Part shown: positions 19,969 through 26,825 of the stretch, in pieces
Position numbering within the stretch: the stretch's first letter is position 1
Layout: each line of letters starts with the position of its first letter
Assembly: GCA_938016265.1 (NCBI GenBank)
Contig: CALLWB010000001.1
Span: forward strand, 124,001-188,000
Direction: 5' to 3'
Length of the DNA: 64,000 nucleotides
DNA from: an uncultured Saprospiraceae bacterium
GTDB taxonomy: Bacteria > Bacteroidota > Bacteroidia > Chitinophagales > Saprospiraceae
The notes under the pieces: model-generated
The model's database searches: none
What the model was told of the DNA's origin: nothing
Seen by the model: only the letters and a program-made list of their open reading frames with translations
Made by a program: the position numbers and the translations under genes

Positions 19969-19988
19969 GAACATTTATTAAAATGTTC
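19969..19988. promoter_or_regulatory. Inverted repeat, candidate operator of the ArsR-type regulator
   Basis: GAACATTT-ATTA-AAATGTTC is a perfect 8-bp inverted repeat with a 4-base spacer, ending 13 bp before the regulator's ATG. Its outer GAACA/TGTTC halves recur in the palindrome before the next gene. Position and symmetry suit autoregulation by an ArsR-family dimer. Confidence 0.55.
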
Positions 19989-20001
19989 CTATATTGTGGT
20001 C

Positions 20002-20310
20002 ATGAAAAAAACGAAAAGAAAATTTTCCGCTGAGAAACTACAATTAGTAGCCAAAATACTAAAGACGATTTCCCATCCGGTAAAACTAGAAATCTTGGAA
20101 GTTTTAGAAACAGAGGAACCCTTAGATGTCTCCACGATTTGCAATCGAATAGAATCAACTTGTGAAACGTCAATGATGTCGCACCACCTAGCGAAAATGA
20201 AAGATAATGGGATTGTCACTTCAGAAAAAGTAGGCAAACAGGTGTATTATAAAATAGTAGACAGGCAAATACTGGGAATTTTTGATTGTATGGAAAACTG
20301 CAATTTTTAA
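20002..20310 (+). CDS. ArsR-family winged-helix repressor, probably sulfide/persulfide- or thiol-responsive
   Basis: 102 aa from the ATG at 20002; a GTG two codons upstream is less likely. The ArsR fold is clear: KTISHPVKLEILEVLE (helix 2), the HTH CNRIESTCETSMMSHHLAKMKDNGIVTSEK, then the wing GKQVYYKIVDRQIL. Cysteines at 47, 54, 96 and 100 give one pair in the helix-3 region and one in the last helix, a layout reminiscent of the two-cysteine persulfide sensors BigR/SqrR. It begins the sulfur-gene cluster and is flanked by two GAACA..TGTTC palindromes. A metal sensor is an alternative, but the neighbours favour a sulfur role. Confidence 0.8.
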   Translation: MKKTKRKFSAEKLQLVAKILKTISHPVKLEILEVLETEEPLDVSTICNRIESTCETSMMSHHLAKMKDNGIVTSEKVGKQVYYKIVDRQILGIFDCMENCNF

Positions 20311-20342
20311 CACCTTTTTTTTGTGCTAACATATGAATAAAT

Positions 20343-20354
20343 GAACAATTGTTC
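20343..20354. promoter_or_regulatory. Palindrome GAACAATTGTTC, second candidate operator
   Basis: A perfect 12-bp palindrome 12 bp before the ATG of the TauE/SafE gene. Its half-sites match those of the inverted repeat upstream of the ArsR gene, suggesting the same repressor controls both. Confidence 0.5.
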
Positions 20355-20366
20355 TAAAGATAAAAC

Positions 20367-21161
20367 ATGGAAATAGTAGGGTATTCAATGGCATTATTAG
20401 TTGGTCTCTCTCTCGGAATGATTGGGGGAGGAGGGTCTATTTTGGCTGTACCTATACTAGCTTATATGTTTACGCTCGATGAAAAGGTAGCAACAGCGTA
20501 TTCCTTATTTATTGTTGGATCAGCTGCCTTGATTGGCGGATTAAGACAACATAAAAATAGCAATGTAGATTGGAGAACAGCTATCGTTTTTGGAATTCCA
20601 GCTATCATTGGAGTTTGGTTAGTGAGGCATTTTGTAGTGCCAACATTGCCGGACATCTTGTTTACTATTTCCGGTTTCGAATTTACCAGGAGAATGGGCA
20701 TGTTTGGATTGTTTGCCATACTCCTATTTTGGGCCGCATTCTCCATGCTTTTTAGTAAAGAAATACAAGGTGGATCAGGAGAAGTCAATTACAATTATCC
20801 ACTAATATTAGCTGAAGGATTGATAGTAGGAGCAATAACTGGTTTTGTAGGGGCTGGAGGTGGTTTTTTAATTATTCCAGCATTAGTTGTTTTAGCCAAC
20901 CTTGATATAAAAAAGGCGATAGGAACCTCTCTCATCATTATTGCGATAAAGTCACTCTTAGGATTTTTCTTAAGCGACGCATTGACAATGCATATTGATT
21001 GGCAATTCCTTATTATCTTTACTTCTATTGTATTGATTGGTATTTTTTTTGGTGTGCATTTTGGGAAATTCGTAGATGGGAAAAAATTAAAGAAAGGGTT
21101 TGGCTATTTTATTTTAGTAATGGCAGTCTTTATTTTTACCATGGAATTTCTTGTTAAATAA
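20367..21161 (+). CDS. TauE/SafE-family sulfite/organosulfonate exporter
   Basis: 264 aa, about eight transmembrane helices. The two family-specific Gly-rich repeats are visible: GMIGGGGSILAVPIL near residue 18 and GFVGAGGGFLIIPALV near 160. TauE/SafE proteins export sulfite, thiosulfate or sulfoacetate across the inner membrane. Placed between the ArsR regulator and a persulfide dioxygenase-like enzyme, it would remove the sulfite that enzyme produces. It is 17 bp from the next ATG, so part of one operon. Confidence 0.88.
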   Translation: MEIVGYSMALLVGLSLGMIGGGGSILAVPILAYMFTLDEKVATAYSLFIVGSAALIGGLRQHKNSNVDWRTAIVFGIPAIIGVWLVRHFVVPTLPDILFTISGFEFTRRMGMFGLFAILLFWAAFSMLFSKEIQGGSGEVNYNYPLILAEGLIVGAITGFVGAGGGFLIIPALVVLANLDIKKAIGTSLIIIAIKSLLGFFLSDALTMHIDWQFLIIFTSIVLIGIFFGVHFGKFVDGKKLKKGFGYFILVMAVFIFTMEFLVK

Positions 21162-21178
21162 TTTAAAAAATAGTGTTA

Positions 21179-22588
21179 ATGATTGTTGAACAAATTTATA
21201 CGGGTTGCTTAGCGCAAGGAGCATATTACATACAGAGTGGAACGGAAGCGGCTATTATTGATCCGTTGAGAGAAGTTGCTCCGTATCTGAAAAAAGCAGC
21301 AAAAGATGGAGTAGAAATCAAATATATTTTTGAGACCCACTTCCACGCCGATTTTGTAAGCGGTCATGTCACCTTAGCCGACAAAACTGGAGCGCCCATT
21401 ATCTACGGCCCGAATGCAAATCCCAGTTTTGAGGCGCATATCGCAACAGATGGCGAAGAATTCAAACTGGGCGATGTGACTATCCGAGCATTGCACACGC
21501 CAGGCCATACCATGGAAAGTACCACGTACCTGCTGCTGGACAAAAATGGAAAAGAAACCGCCATATTTACTGGAGACACCTTATTCCTCGGCGATGTTGG
21601 AAGACCTGACCTCGCTCAAAAATCTGGTGACCTCACTATTGAAGATCTGGCAGGTTACTCCTATGATAGTCTAAGAGAAAAAATTATGCCTTTACCGGAT
21701 GATGTCACTGTTTATCCAGCACACGGAGCTGGATCTGCCTGTGGTAAAAACATGATGAAAGAAACCGTCGATACCCTGGGCAACCAAAAGAAAATGAACT
21801 ATGCCTTGCGCGCAGATATGACCAAAGAAGAATTTATAAAAGAAGTGACCGATGGTCTGTTGCCTCCTCCAGCCTACTTCCCCCTGAATGTCAAACTAAA
21901 TAAAGAGGGCTATTCAAGTATTGATAACGTATTAAAAAATGGGGTAAAACCACTAAATTCCGCTGCATTCGAACTACTTGCCAATGAAAAGGAGGCACTC
22001 TTGCTGGATGTCAGAACGCCTGCAGATTTTGCGAAGGGGCATATTCCAAACAGTATTTTCATCGGTCTGAACGGCAGTTTTGCTCCTTGGGTTGGTGAAT
22101 TGATTGTAGACATCCAACAACCCATCCTTTTAATTGTTGACGAAGGCAGAGAAGAAGAGGCCGTTACCAGACTCGCGCGTGTCGGGTTTGACAATACGAT
22201 CGGCTATTTGGAAGGGGGGATCGCAGCCTGGGAAAAATCAGGTAAACATCTCGAAACAGTCACCTCTGTTCCTGCAACGGTTTTAGAGGAAAATTATACA
22301 AATAGTAAAGAAAGAATCTTCGATGTTCGAAAACCAGGGGAGTATCTTTCTGAACATATCAACGGTGCGCATCATACTCCCTTAAGTGATCTAAATAATT
22401 ACTTATCAAGTTTTCCGAAAGAAAAACCTTTTTACCTGCATTGTGCTGGTGGCTATCGGTCTATGATTGCAGCCTCCATACTTAAATCCAGAGGGATTCA
22501 CAATGTGATTGATGTGCAAGGTGGCTATTCAGTCATAAAGGATACGACGATTCCCAAATCAGATTATGTGTGTCCTAGTACCTTGTAG
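21179..22588 (+). CDS. CstB-like persulfide dioxygenase (MBL fold) with two rhodanese domains
   Basis: 469 aa from the ATG at 21179; a GTG two codons earlier is also possible. Residues 1 to about 240 are a metallo-beta-lactamase fold of the persulfide-dioxygenase (ETHE1) type with THFHADFVSGH (His54, His56, Asp58, His63) and ALHTPGHT. Residues ~255-355 form a rhodanese domain without the catalytic Cys (LIVDEGREEEAV at that place). The last ~105 residues are an intact rhodanese with loop CAGGYRS (Cys422). This order, dioxygenase, pseudo-rhodanese, rhodanese, matches CstB, which turns low-molecular-weight persulfides into thiosulfate or sulfite. Cytoplasmic. Operon partner of the TauE/SafE gene. 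Confidence 0.88.
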   Translation: MIVEQIYTGCLAQGAYYIQSGTEAAIIDPLREVAPYLKKAAKDGVEIKYIFETHFHADFVSGHVTLADKTGAPIIYGPNANPSFEAHIATDGEEFKLGDVTIRALHTPGHTMESTTYLLLDKNGKETAIFTGDTLFLGDVGRPDLAQKSGDLTIEDLAGYSYDSLREKIMPLPDDVTVYPAHGAGSACGKNMMKETVDTLGNQKKMNYALRADMTKEEFIKEVTDGLLPPPAYFPLNVKLNKEGYSSIDNVLKNGVKPLNSAAFELLANEKEALLLDVRTPADFAKGHIPNSIFIGLNGSFAPWVGELIVDIQQPILLIVDEGREEEAVTRLARVGFDNTIGYLEGGIAAWEKSGKHLETVTSVPATVLEENYTNSKERIFDVRKPGEYLSEHINGAHHTPLSDLNNYLSSFPKEKPFYLHCAGGYRSMIAASILKSRGIHNVIDVQGGYSVIKDTTIPKSDYVCPSTL

Positions 22589-22697
22589 CAATTAAAAACA
22601 ACGCTTTCAACTAATTTTGCCTGTTGCTGTAGTAATTGGCTAATTGTATGAACCTAAAAGGTTTACGGGCTTTCTATTTTTTTGCTGGTCGATAATT

Positions 22698-22717
22698 GAA
22701 CAATATTAATAATGTAA
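22698..22717. promoter_or_regulatory. Degenerate third operator-like site
   Basis: GAACAATATTAATAATGTAA keeps GAACA and ATGT at the same spacing as the first palindrome and sits directly before the broken methyltransferase start. The right half is degraded, so this may be chance in AT-rich DNA. Confidence 0.25.
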
Positions 22718-22719
22718 TA

Positions 22720-22925
22720 ATGGATAACATAGAACGAAAAAATCACTGGGAGCAGATTTTCAAAAATAAAGACACCACAAAAGTCAGCTGGTTTCAAGGA
22801 AGAGCATTTCTCAATTGTTTCAGCCAGAATTCACCGTCATTGAAGAGTATCAGAAAGAACACCAAACGCCTTCCGGGGCAGCTCAAAAAAATTATTGGTC
22901 CGTATTAAAACTATCTACCTTATGA
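22720..22925 (+). pseudogene. SAM-dependent methyltransferase remnant with internal deletion
   Basis: The ATG at 22720 opens a typical methyltransferase N-terminus (MDNIERKNHWEQIFKN, then KVSWFQ). Around 22797-22805 the frame changes: frame 3 from there reads QLFQPEFTVIEEYQKEHQ, then TPSGAAQKNYWSVLKL, and stops at 22923-22925. This is the usual C-terminus of the same class (E-H-TPxGxxQ-x-x-W). The central SAM-binding region (about 150 residues) is missing, so an internal deletion plus frameshift is likely. The remnant's TGA overlaps the ATG of the next gene (ATGA), showing the two were translationally coupled. Confidence 0.72.
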
Positions 22926-23482
22926 TATCAATTTTATCACAGCCTTGGCCTTGGTATGTCTCTGGCCCTCTTATCACTTTTATAATGTTTCTGTTACTTT
23001 GGACGGGAGGCAAATTTGGCGTTAGCTCCAATCTTCGCAGTCTTTGTGCTATTGGTGGGGGTGGAAAATATAGCGACTTTTTTCGTTTCAATTGGAAAAA
23101 TAATGTCTGGAATTTAGTCTTCGTTCTAGGAGCGGTGCTTGGTGGATTTATCGCCTCCAATTATTTACAAAGTCCGGTCCTTTTGACCCTTAGCGATGCA
23201 ACCGTATCAGATCTTCAGGAACTCAATGTCTCCTTTAATGGGGGGTTGTTGCCTGCTGAATTTTTTACATGGTCTGGATTGATGACCGTAAAGGGCTTTC
23301 TGACAATTGTCGTTGGTGGTTTTCTGGTAGGGTTTGGCGCCAGATGGGCTGGTGGCTGTACCTCTGGACATGCGATCAGTGGGTTGTCTAACCTTCAAAT
23401 ACCCTCTTTGATTGCTGTTATTGGTTTTTTTATAGGTGGTTTGATGATGACTCATTTCCTCCTTCCACTAATCCTCAAATAA
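22922..23482 (+). CDS. YeeE/YedE (sulfur transport) family membrane protein, first of a pair
   Basis: 186 aa from the ATG at 22922, which overlaps the stop of the methyltransferase remnant; a TTG nine codons upstream is rejected. Four to five membrane spans, with the family motif GGCTSGHAISGLSNL near residue 145 whose Cys is thought to relay sulfur in TsuA-type thiosulfate carriers. In BigR-type operons a pair of such half-length proteins (PmpA/PmpB) accompanies the regulator and the dioxygenase. Probably imports or exports a thiosulfate- or sulfide-like species. Confidence 0.82.
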   Translation: MISILSQPWPWYVSGPLITFIMFLLLWTGGKFGVSSNLRSLCAIGGGGKYSDFFRFNWKNNVWNLVFVLGAVLGGFIASNYLQSPVLLTLSDATVSDLQELNVSFNGGLLPAEFFTWSGLMTVKGFLTIVVGGFLVGFGARWAGGCTSGHAISGLSNLQIPSLIAVIGFFIGGLMMTHFLLPLILK

Positions 23483-23489
23483 AGACAAA

Positions 23490-23903
23490 ATGAAATACGC
23501 AAAATACCTGCTAATAGGCATTTTATTCGGAATAATTATGACTAAATCTGAGGCTATTTCCTGGTTTCGTATCCAGGAAATGTTTCGATTTCAGTCTTTC
23601 CATATGTTTGGAATTATAGGTTCGGCCCTGATGTTTGGTGTGCCGATGGTCATTTTTATGAAAAGAAAGCACCTGAACACTATCGGAGGAAACCCTATAC
23701 TGTTTGAGGATAAGAAAATCAGTGTTTCTCGTTATTTATATGGTGGAATATTGTTTGGATTGGGCTGGGCACTATCTGGTGCTTGTCCGGGGCCGATGTT
23801 TACCTTGGTGGGCAATGGTTTTTCCGTTATTCTAGTTAGCTTGGGAAGTGCCATTTTGGGTACTTTTGTTTATGGCTTGGTTCGGGATAAGCTGCCCCAT
23901 TGA
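23490..23903 (+). CDS. YeeE/YedE (sulfur transport) family membrane protein, second of a pair
   Basis: 137 aa, four membrane segments. It carries the companion motif LSGACPGPMFTLVGNG (GACPGP, one Cys), the counterpart of GCTSGH in the gene 7 bp upstream. Together the two resemble the two halves of full-length YeeE/TsuA. It is the last gene of the sulfur operon; the convergent gene ends 3 bp downstream. Confidence 0.82.
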   Translation: MKYAKYLLIGILFGIIMTKSEAISWFRIQEMFRFQSFHMFGIIGSALMFGVPMVIFMKRKHLNTIGGNPILFEDKKISVSRYLYGGILFGLGWALSGACPGPMFTLVGNGFSVILVSLGSAILGTFVYGLVRDKLPH

Positions 23904-23906
23904 CTT

Positions 23907-24101
23907 TTATTGTAGCTCATTAAGCTTCTTCAGACGTCTTTTTTGGAGGAGATATAAAACAGTCAATCCTATAGTCAGTAATGGGTATCCCACACAAAAG
24001 AGAAGAAAATTTACTTCATAATAGGACAAATGCAGCAGATTGGCCAGGTTGATAATGAAGTCCGTGCAGTAATTATATAGGCCGTCAAGGAGTCTGTTCA
24101 A
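23907..24101 (-). CDS. Small hypothetical membrane protein
   Basis: 64 aa from a TTG at 24101; no ATG is available because the frame is closed at 24120-24122. One or two hydrophobic segments (LSYYEVNFLLFCVGYPLLTI, then GLTVLYLL) and a basic end (QKRRLKKLNELQ). It follows the stop of the membrane-protein gene upstream by one base (TGATTG), so translational coupling is plausible. Family unknown. Confidence 0.5.
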   Translation of the reverse strand: MNRLLDGLYNYCTDFIINLANLLHLSYYEVNFLLFCVGYPLLTIGLTVLYLLQKRRLKKLNELQ

Positions 24102-24102
24102 A

Positions 24103-24519
24103 TCAAATGTTTTTTTGTTTTAGTTGGTTAATTTCTCCTTGCATATCGATAGATCTTACAATAAGAAAAAAGAGGAATGCGGGGAATAGGACGACAAAAA
24201 AGAAGATGTTCGCCAAACCGTAATTGCCAGTTGAATGTAGCAGGCCGATTGTTCCAAAGTAGAGCGGGTCGGTGTATTGGAAGTAGTTGGTTGCCCATTT
24301 TACATGATTTGTTTTGCAGTAGTTTGTACTGTTGTGGCAGATCCAGGAGCATTTTCCGAGTAGTGGGTCGGCAGAATTGATTACCGTCAGACTTTCGTTG
24401 GTTATGGATTTTCGGCGAAATCTGGTTTCTGAAATGGTAGGTCTGAATAATTCATTAAGCAGGATCATTCCCAGAAATGGCAGAAATAGTAGCAGTAGAT
24501 TTCTTGTTTTTTTATTCAT
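24103..24519 (-). CDS. Hypothetical membrane protein
   Basis: 138 aa from the ATG at 24519 (MNKKTRNLLLLFLPFLG); a start 12 codons earlier is open but unlikely. N-terminal membrane span, an extracytoplasmic domain with two Cys (SWICHNSTNYCKTNHV, a possible disulfide), then a second region ending in a long span (NIFFFVVLFPAFLFFLIV) and a cytoplasmic polar tail. I do not recognise the family. Probably cotranscribed with the 64-aa gene after it. Confidence 0.55.
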   Translation of the reverse strand: MNKKTRNLLLLFLPFLGMILLNELFRPTISETRFRRKSITNESLTVINSADPLLGKCSWICHNSTNYCKTNHVKWATNYFQYTDPLYFGTIGLLHSTGNYGLANIFFFVVLFPAFLFFLIVRSIDMQGEINQLKQKNI

Positions 24520-24600
24520 TAAATGGAAGGTATTGGTTATTGCTTGAAGATACAACGTTATCCTTTCTATTTACGCACAAGACTCCCTTCTAAGTAGCAG

Positions 24601-24650
24601 AGAGACTTGTTTTGCTGCGCAAAACGGAAAGTAGAAAGACGACTTAACCA
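24601..24650. repeat. Dispersed intergenic hairpin repeat, copy A
   Basis: GTTTTGC-TGC-GCAAAAC (24609-24625) lies in a context shared with 37083-37130: an AGAGnGACTyG left flank and a CGGA..AGTAGAAA-like right flank. Both copies are intergenic. Confidence 0.4.
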
Positions 24651-24696
24651 ATAACATTCTAGCAATTATCGACCAAAATCAATCGACACGACCACC

Positions 24697-24726
24697 AAAA
24701 AAAGAGCCTGACAAACGCCAGGCTCT
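24697..24726 (-). terminator. Intrinsic terminator of the slipin gene
   Basis: Stem AGAGCCTG/CAGGCTCT (24703-24710 with 24719-24726), loop of 8, followed on the minus strand by a run of seven U (24697-24703). It begins 5 bp beyond the slipin stop codon. Confidence 0.8.
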
Positions 24727-24730
24727 CGGA

Positions 24731-25843
24731 TTAGTTAATAATTTTTTTCAATTGATCAATGACCTTCGCATTGCCGGAGACAGTGATTTCGCCGATTTTG
24801 TCCGCGATTTTTTCTACGTATTCCATCTCTTTCAACTTGAAGAGCATTTCGTTTTGCTCCATCAGTTTGGCAGTGTTCAGCAAACTTCTAGTTGAAGCCG
24901 TTTCTTCCTGACGCATGATGTTGTTGGCTTGCGCTTTCTTTTGAGCAATCAATACTTGGTTGATAATCTCCTTGACGTCTCCTGGCAAAATAATGTCTCG
25001 AATACCACAAGTGATAACTTCTACACCGAAGGTCTCCATTTTGTCTTTGACCGCAGTCATTACAAATGGGGCAACTTCTTCGCGGCGAGTCAGAATATTG
25101 TCAAGGACCATCGTGCCAATGTACTCACGAAGCGCCAATTGAAAGGTCGTGTACATTTGTTTGATGTAGTTATTGGTTTTACTCAATGCTTTTTGTACAT
25201 CATTAATTTTGTACTGGACATCAAAATTGATTCGTAGAGCCACCTTGTCCTTCGTCAGAATTTCCTGACCAGATATTTCCAATTGCTGCGTTCGCAAGTC
25301 GGTTTTTAGAAGGGTGATCGTCTTTGAACCATTCCAAAAGTAATACGTACCCGGATCTATTTCGCCCTCAAACACGCCGTTTGAGAATAGCAAACCACGT
25401 TCAAAAGATTCCACAAGGTGGACTTTGATATACGGCAAAACTGCGCGATTCATCAATAATTTTCGTGGAAAGTTGGAAGCAATTTTGCCGCTTTCAAGGT
25501 CTTCGATACGGACGTCATAGTCCACGATACTTTTCCAGTATGCATAACGACCAGCCTCCAGTATTCTTGAAAAATTGCCGTCTTTAAACTCAAAACCGAT
25601 TTCCTGGTCCTTGATTTCGACAACTTGCAACAGGGCACGGATAGGAGCATATTCCATAAGGATATTCAACTGAACAGCGCCTTTCATTGGAATGGTCATA
25701 TCGATGCATTGTACCGTTTTTCCAAAACCAATCCAGTGGCTACCGGCAGTCAGCATGTCAACTACTTTACCGTTCTTAAAGACAACACCTAGCTGGTAAG
25801 CGTCTACCGTAAGTCGGACCAAATTGATTTTTTTAATGAACAT
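24731..25843 (-). CDS. Slipin-type SPFH (band 7) protein
   Basis: 370 aa. The N-terminal ~170 residues hold two copies of a small beta module (YQLGVVFKNGKVVDMLTAG and IGFEFKDGNFSRILEAG, then RGLLFSNGVFEGEIDPGTYYFW). The SPFH core follows (LRTQQLEISGQEILTKD, KVALRINFDVQYKINDVQKA, LREYIGTMVLDNILTRRE, GVEVITCGIRDIILPGDVKE). The tail is helical and Gln/Glu-rich, presumably for oligomerisation. No N-terminal membrane helix is seen. Slipins of this form are often found in bacterial RNA-repair (RtcB/RtcA, Ro60) operons with tRNA-like RNAs; no rtcB lies in this window. The array of tRNA-like modules upstream on the same strand makes that link noteworthy. Confidence 0.85.
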   Translation of the reverse strand: MFIKKINLVRLTVDAYQLGVVFKNGKVVDMLTAGSHWIGFGKTVQCIDMTIPMKGAVQLNILMEYAPIRALLQVVEIKDQEIGFEFKDGNFSRILEAGRYAYWKSIVDYDVRIEDLESGKIASNFPRKLLMNRAVLPYIKVHLVESFERGLLFSNGVFEGEIDPGTYYFWNGSKTITLLKTDLRTQQLEISGQEILTKDKVALRINFDVQYKINDVQKALSKTNNYIKQMYTTFQLALREYIGTMVLDNILTRREEVAPFVMTAVKDKMETFGVEVITCGIRDIILPGDVKEIINQVLIAQKKAQANNIMRQEETASTRSLLNTAKLMEQNEMLFKLKEMEYVEKIADKIGEITVSGNAKVIDQLKKIIN

Positions 25844-25879
25844 GATATTTATATTTAGTTATTAAGAATTTAAGTTTGT

Positions 25880-25901
25880 GGTACCCAATGGTTGCGGTAC
25901 C
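25880..25901. repeat. Inverted repeat GGTACC...GGTACC in the slipin leader
   Basis: Two GGTACC palindromes 10 bases apart form a stem in the 5' leader of the slipin gene. With the hairpins at 26000-26012 (AGGCA..TGCCT) and 26046-26061 (TGCTTC-ACAG-GAAGCA), it makes this leader strongly structured. Confidence 0.4.
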
Positions 25902-26069
25902 TTATAAAAACTGCCTCGTCGCATTCAACTAGGCTGTAAATTTTCAAAAAATAGAGTGTATAACTGCACCTCCATTTAACATTGGCGGAAATCAGATTGA
26001 GGCAAACTGCCTGGAGTTTTTCCGTTGTCCGTCCTAGCGATTTGTTGCTTCCTGTGAAGCAGCAAGTTG

Positions 26070-26207
26070 TTATTTCGCAACATTGGTTGTACTCCGATTA
26101 ATAAACCGGGATCCTCTGATTTGCAGGCTTTTGTCAAATTGCTCCATCCAGACATCAAGTGTCTGAATATTGCCAGAAGTACCTTTGTACACTCTTGGTT
26201 GATCCAT
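26070..26207 (-). CDS. Small ORF (45 aa) between the tRNA-like array and slipin
   Basis: ATG at 26207 to TAA at 26070-26072. The peptide is polar and protein-like, beginning MDQPRVYKGTSGNIQTLD and ending RFINRSTTNVAK, with a Trp-Met-Glu-Gln-Phe centre. It has no signal peptide or membrane segment, and I do not recognise it. It follows the array by about 30 bases and precedes slipin by 226 bp on the same strand. It could be a short coding gene or a leader peptide. Confidence 0.42.
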   Translation of the reverse strand: MDQPRVYKGTSGNIQTLDVWMEQFDKSLQIRGSRFINRSTTNVAK

Positions 26208-26237
26208 TTTTAGAGAAGTGGACTCTTCTTGATGTTG

Positions 26238-26309
26238 ATAGATTTGAAGTCTATTGCGTTTACCAATTTCGCCATCTCCGCAAGGAGAGTAGGATTCGAA
26301 CCTACATAC
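26238..26309 (-). ncRNA. Circularly permuted tRNA-like module 2 (UCA anticodon loop)
   Basis: Order on the minus strand: T-arm GTAGG-TTCGAAT-CCTAC (26305-26289), acceptor strand TCTCC (26288-26284), 4-base loop TTGC, acceptor strand GGAGA (26279-26275), TG, D-arm GCG-AAATTGGTAAA-CGC, then a perfect anticodon arm ATAGA-CTTCAAA-TCTAT (26254-26238). Bases 34-36 of the loop are UCA. The T-arm therefore precedes the acceptor 5' strand, the reverse of a normal tRNA, and the acceptor strands pair as a hairpin. The body resembles tRNA-Leu. It may be a permuted tRNA, a tRNA mimic or a decayed cluster. Confidence 0.55.
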
Positions 26310-26310
26310 A

Positions 26311-26386
26311 TAGTCCGGCGCTCTACCACTGAGCTAATTCACGTTTGTGAATGCAGGATTCGAACCTGCGACCACTGGATCCAAAT
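26311..26386 (-). ncRNA. Circularly permuted tRNA-like module 1
   Basis: Order on the minus strand: anticodon-arm 3' part TTTGGATCCAGTGG, T-arm GCAGG-TTCGAAT-CCTGC (26369-26353), acceptor strand ATTCAC (26352-26347), loop AAAC, acceptor strand GTGAAT (26342-26337), TA, D-arm GCTC-AGTGGTA-GAGC (26334-26320), and anticodon strand CCGGA (26318-26314). That strand pairs with TCCAG (26379-26375) at four of five positions. The acceptor strands again pair across a 4-base loop, in permuted order. Read as an ordinary tRNA, this D-arm with the next T-arm does not close an acceptor stem. Confidence 0.55.
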
Positions 26387-26414
26387 GGTGACATTTTCAT
26401 TTGTGCAGGCAGCA

Positions 26415-26437
26415 TATTCTTACCAATTGGGAGAATA
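26415..26437 (-). ncRNA. Isolated D-arm-like element at the head of the tRNA-like array
   Basis: Minus strand TATTC-TCCCAATTGGTAA-GAATA resembles a tRNA D-arm (stem ATTC/GAAT, loop with TTGG). It is followed by GCTGCCTGCA. Upstream, CTGTAT/CCATAG could be a degraded acceptor hairpin, but no T-arm with TTCGA is present, so this third unit is incomplete. Confidence 0.3.
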
Positions 26438-26825
26438 CTATGGGGCTATACAGAAACCCTCATCTGGTCCTACTACAAACAAAAAACATCTTCTTTAGTG
26501 CCTTTAAAAGCACGATATCTTTAGTTAATACTATTTTCTTGTGTCAAGAATTTAGACTAACGCCGTCTTTCAAATTTTAGTTCAGTAATGATTCATTAAT
26601 TATTACAATCACAAAGTAAAGACCTTACTGCGCAGTCTTTTTGCGTAGCGTTTTTTTGATTGATATTAACTAAAAATATGCGCTCACAAAAAGACCACAA
26701 CTTGCTGATTGCCTGGTAATAACAACGTGTAAATTAAAAGTTATTTCCAACCATGTATCCTTATCCGTATTAGTACGTAATAAGGTCTATTAATAATTTT
26801 AATCAGTAAAAACTAATAAAAGCGT

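Noticed and set aside
24731-25843. Calling a complete RNA-repair operon from the slipin
   Set aside because: No rtcB, rtcA, rtcR or Ro60 gene lies in the window, so only the slipin and RNA array are claimed.
26229-26498. Plus-strand reading frame of 89 residues across the tRNA-like array
   Set aside because: Its ARRVGFEPTYIVRRSTTE-like text is the usual false translation of antisense tRNA T-arms and D-arms, and it crosses the RNA modules.
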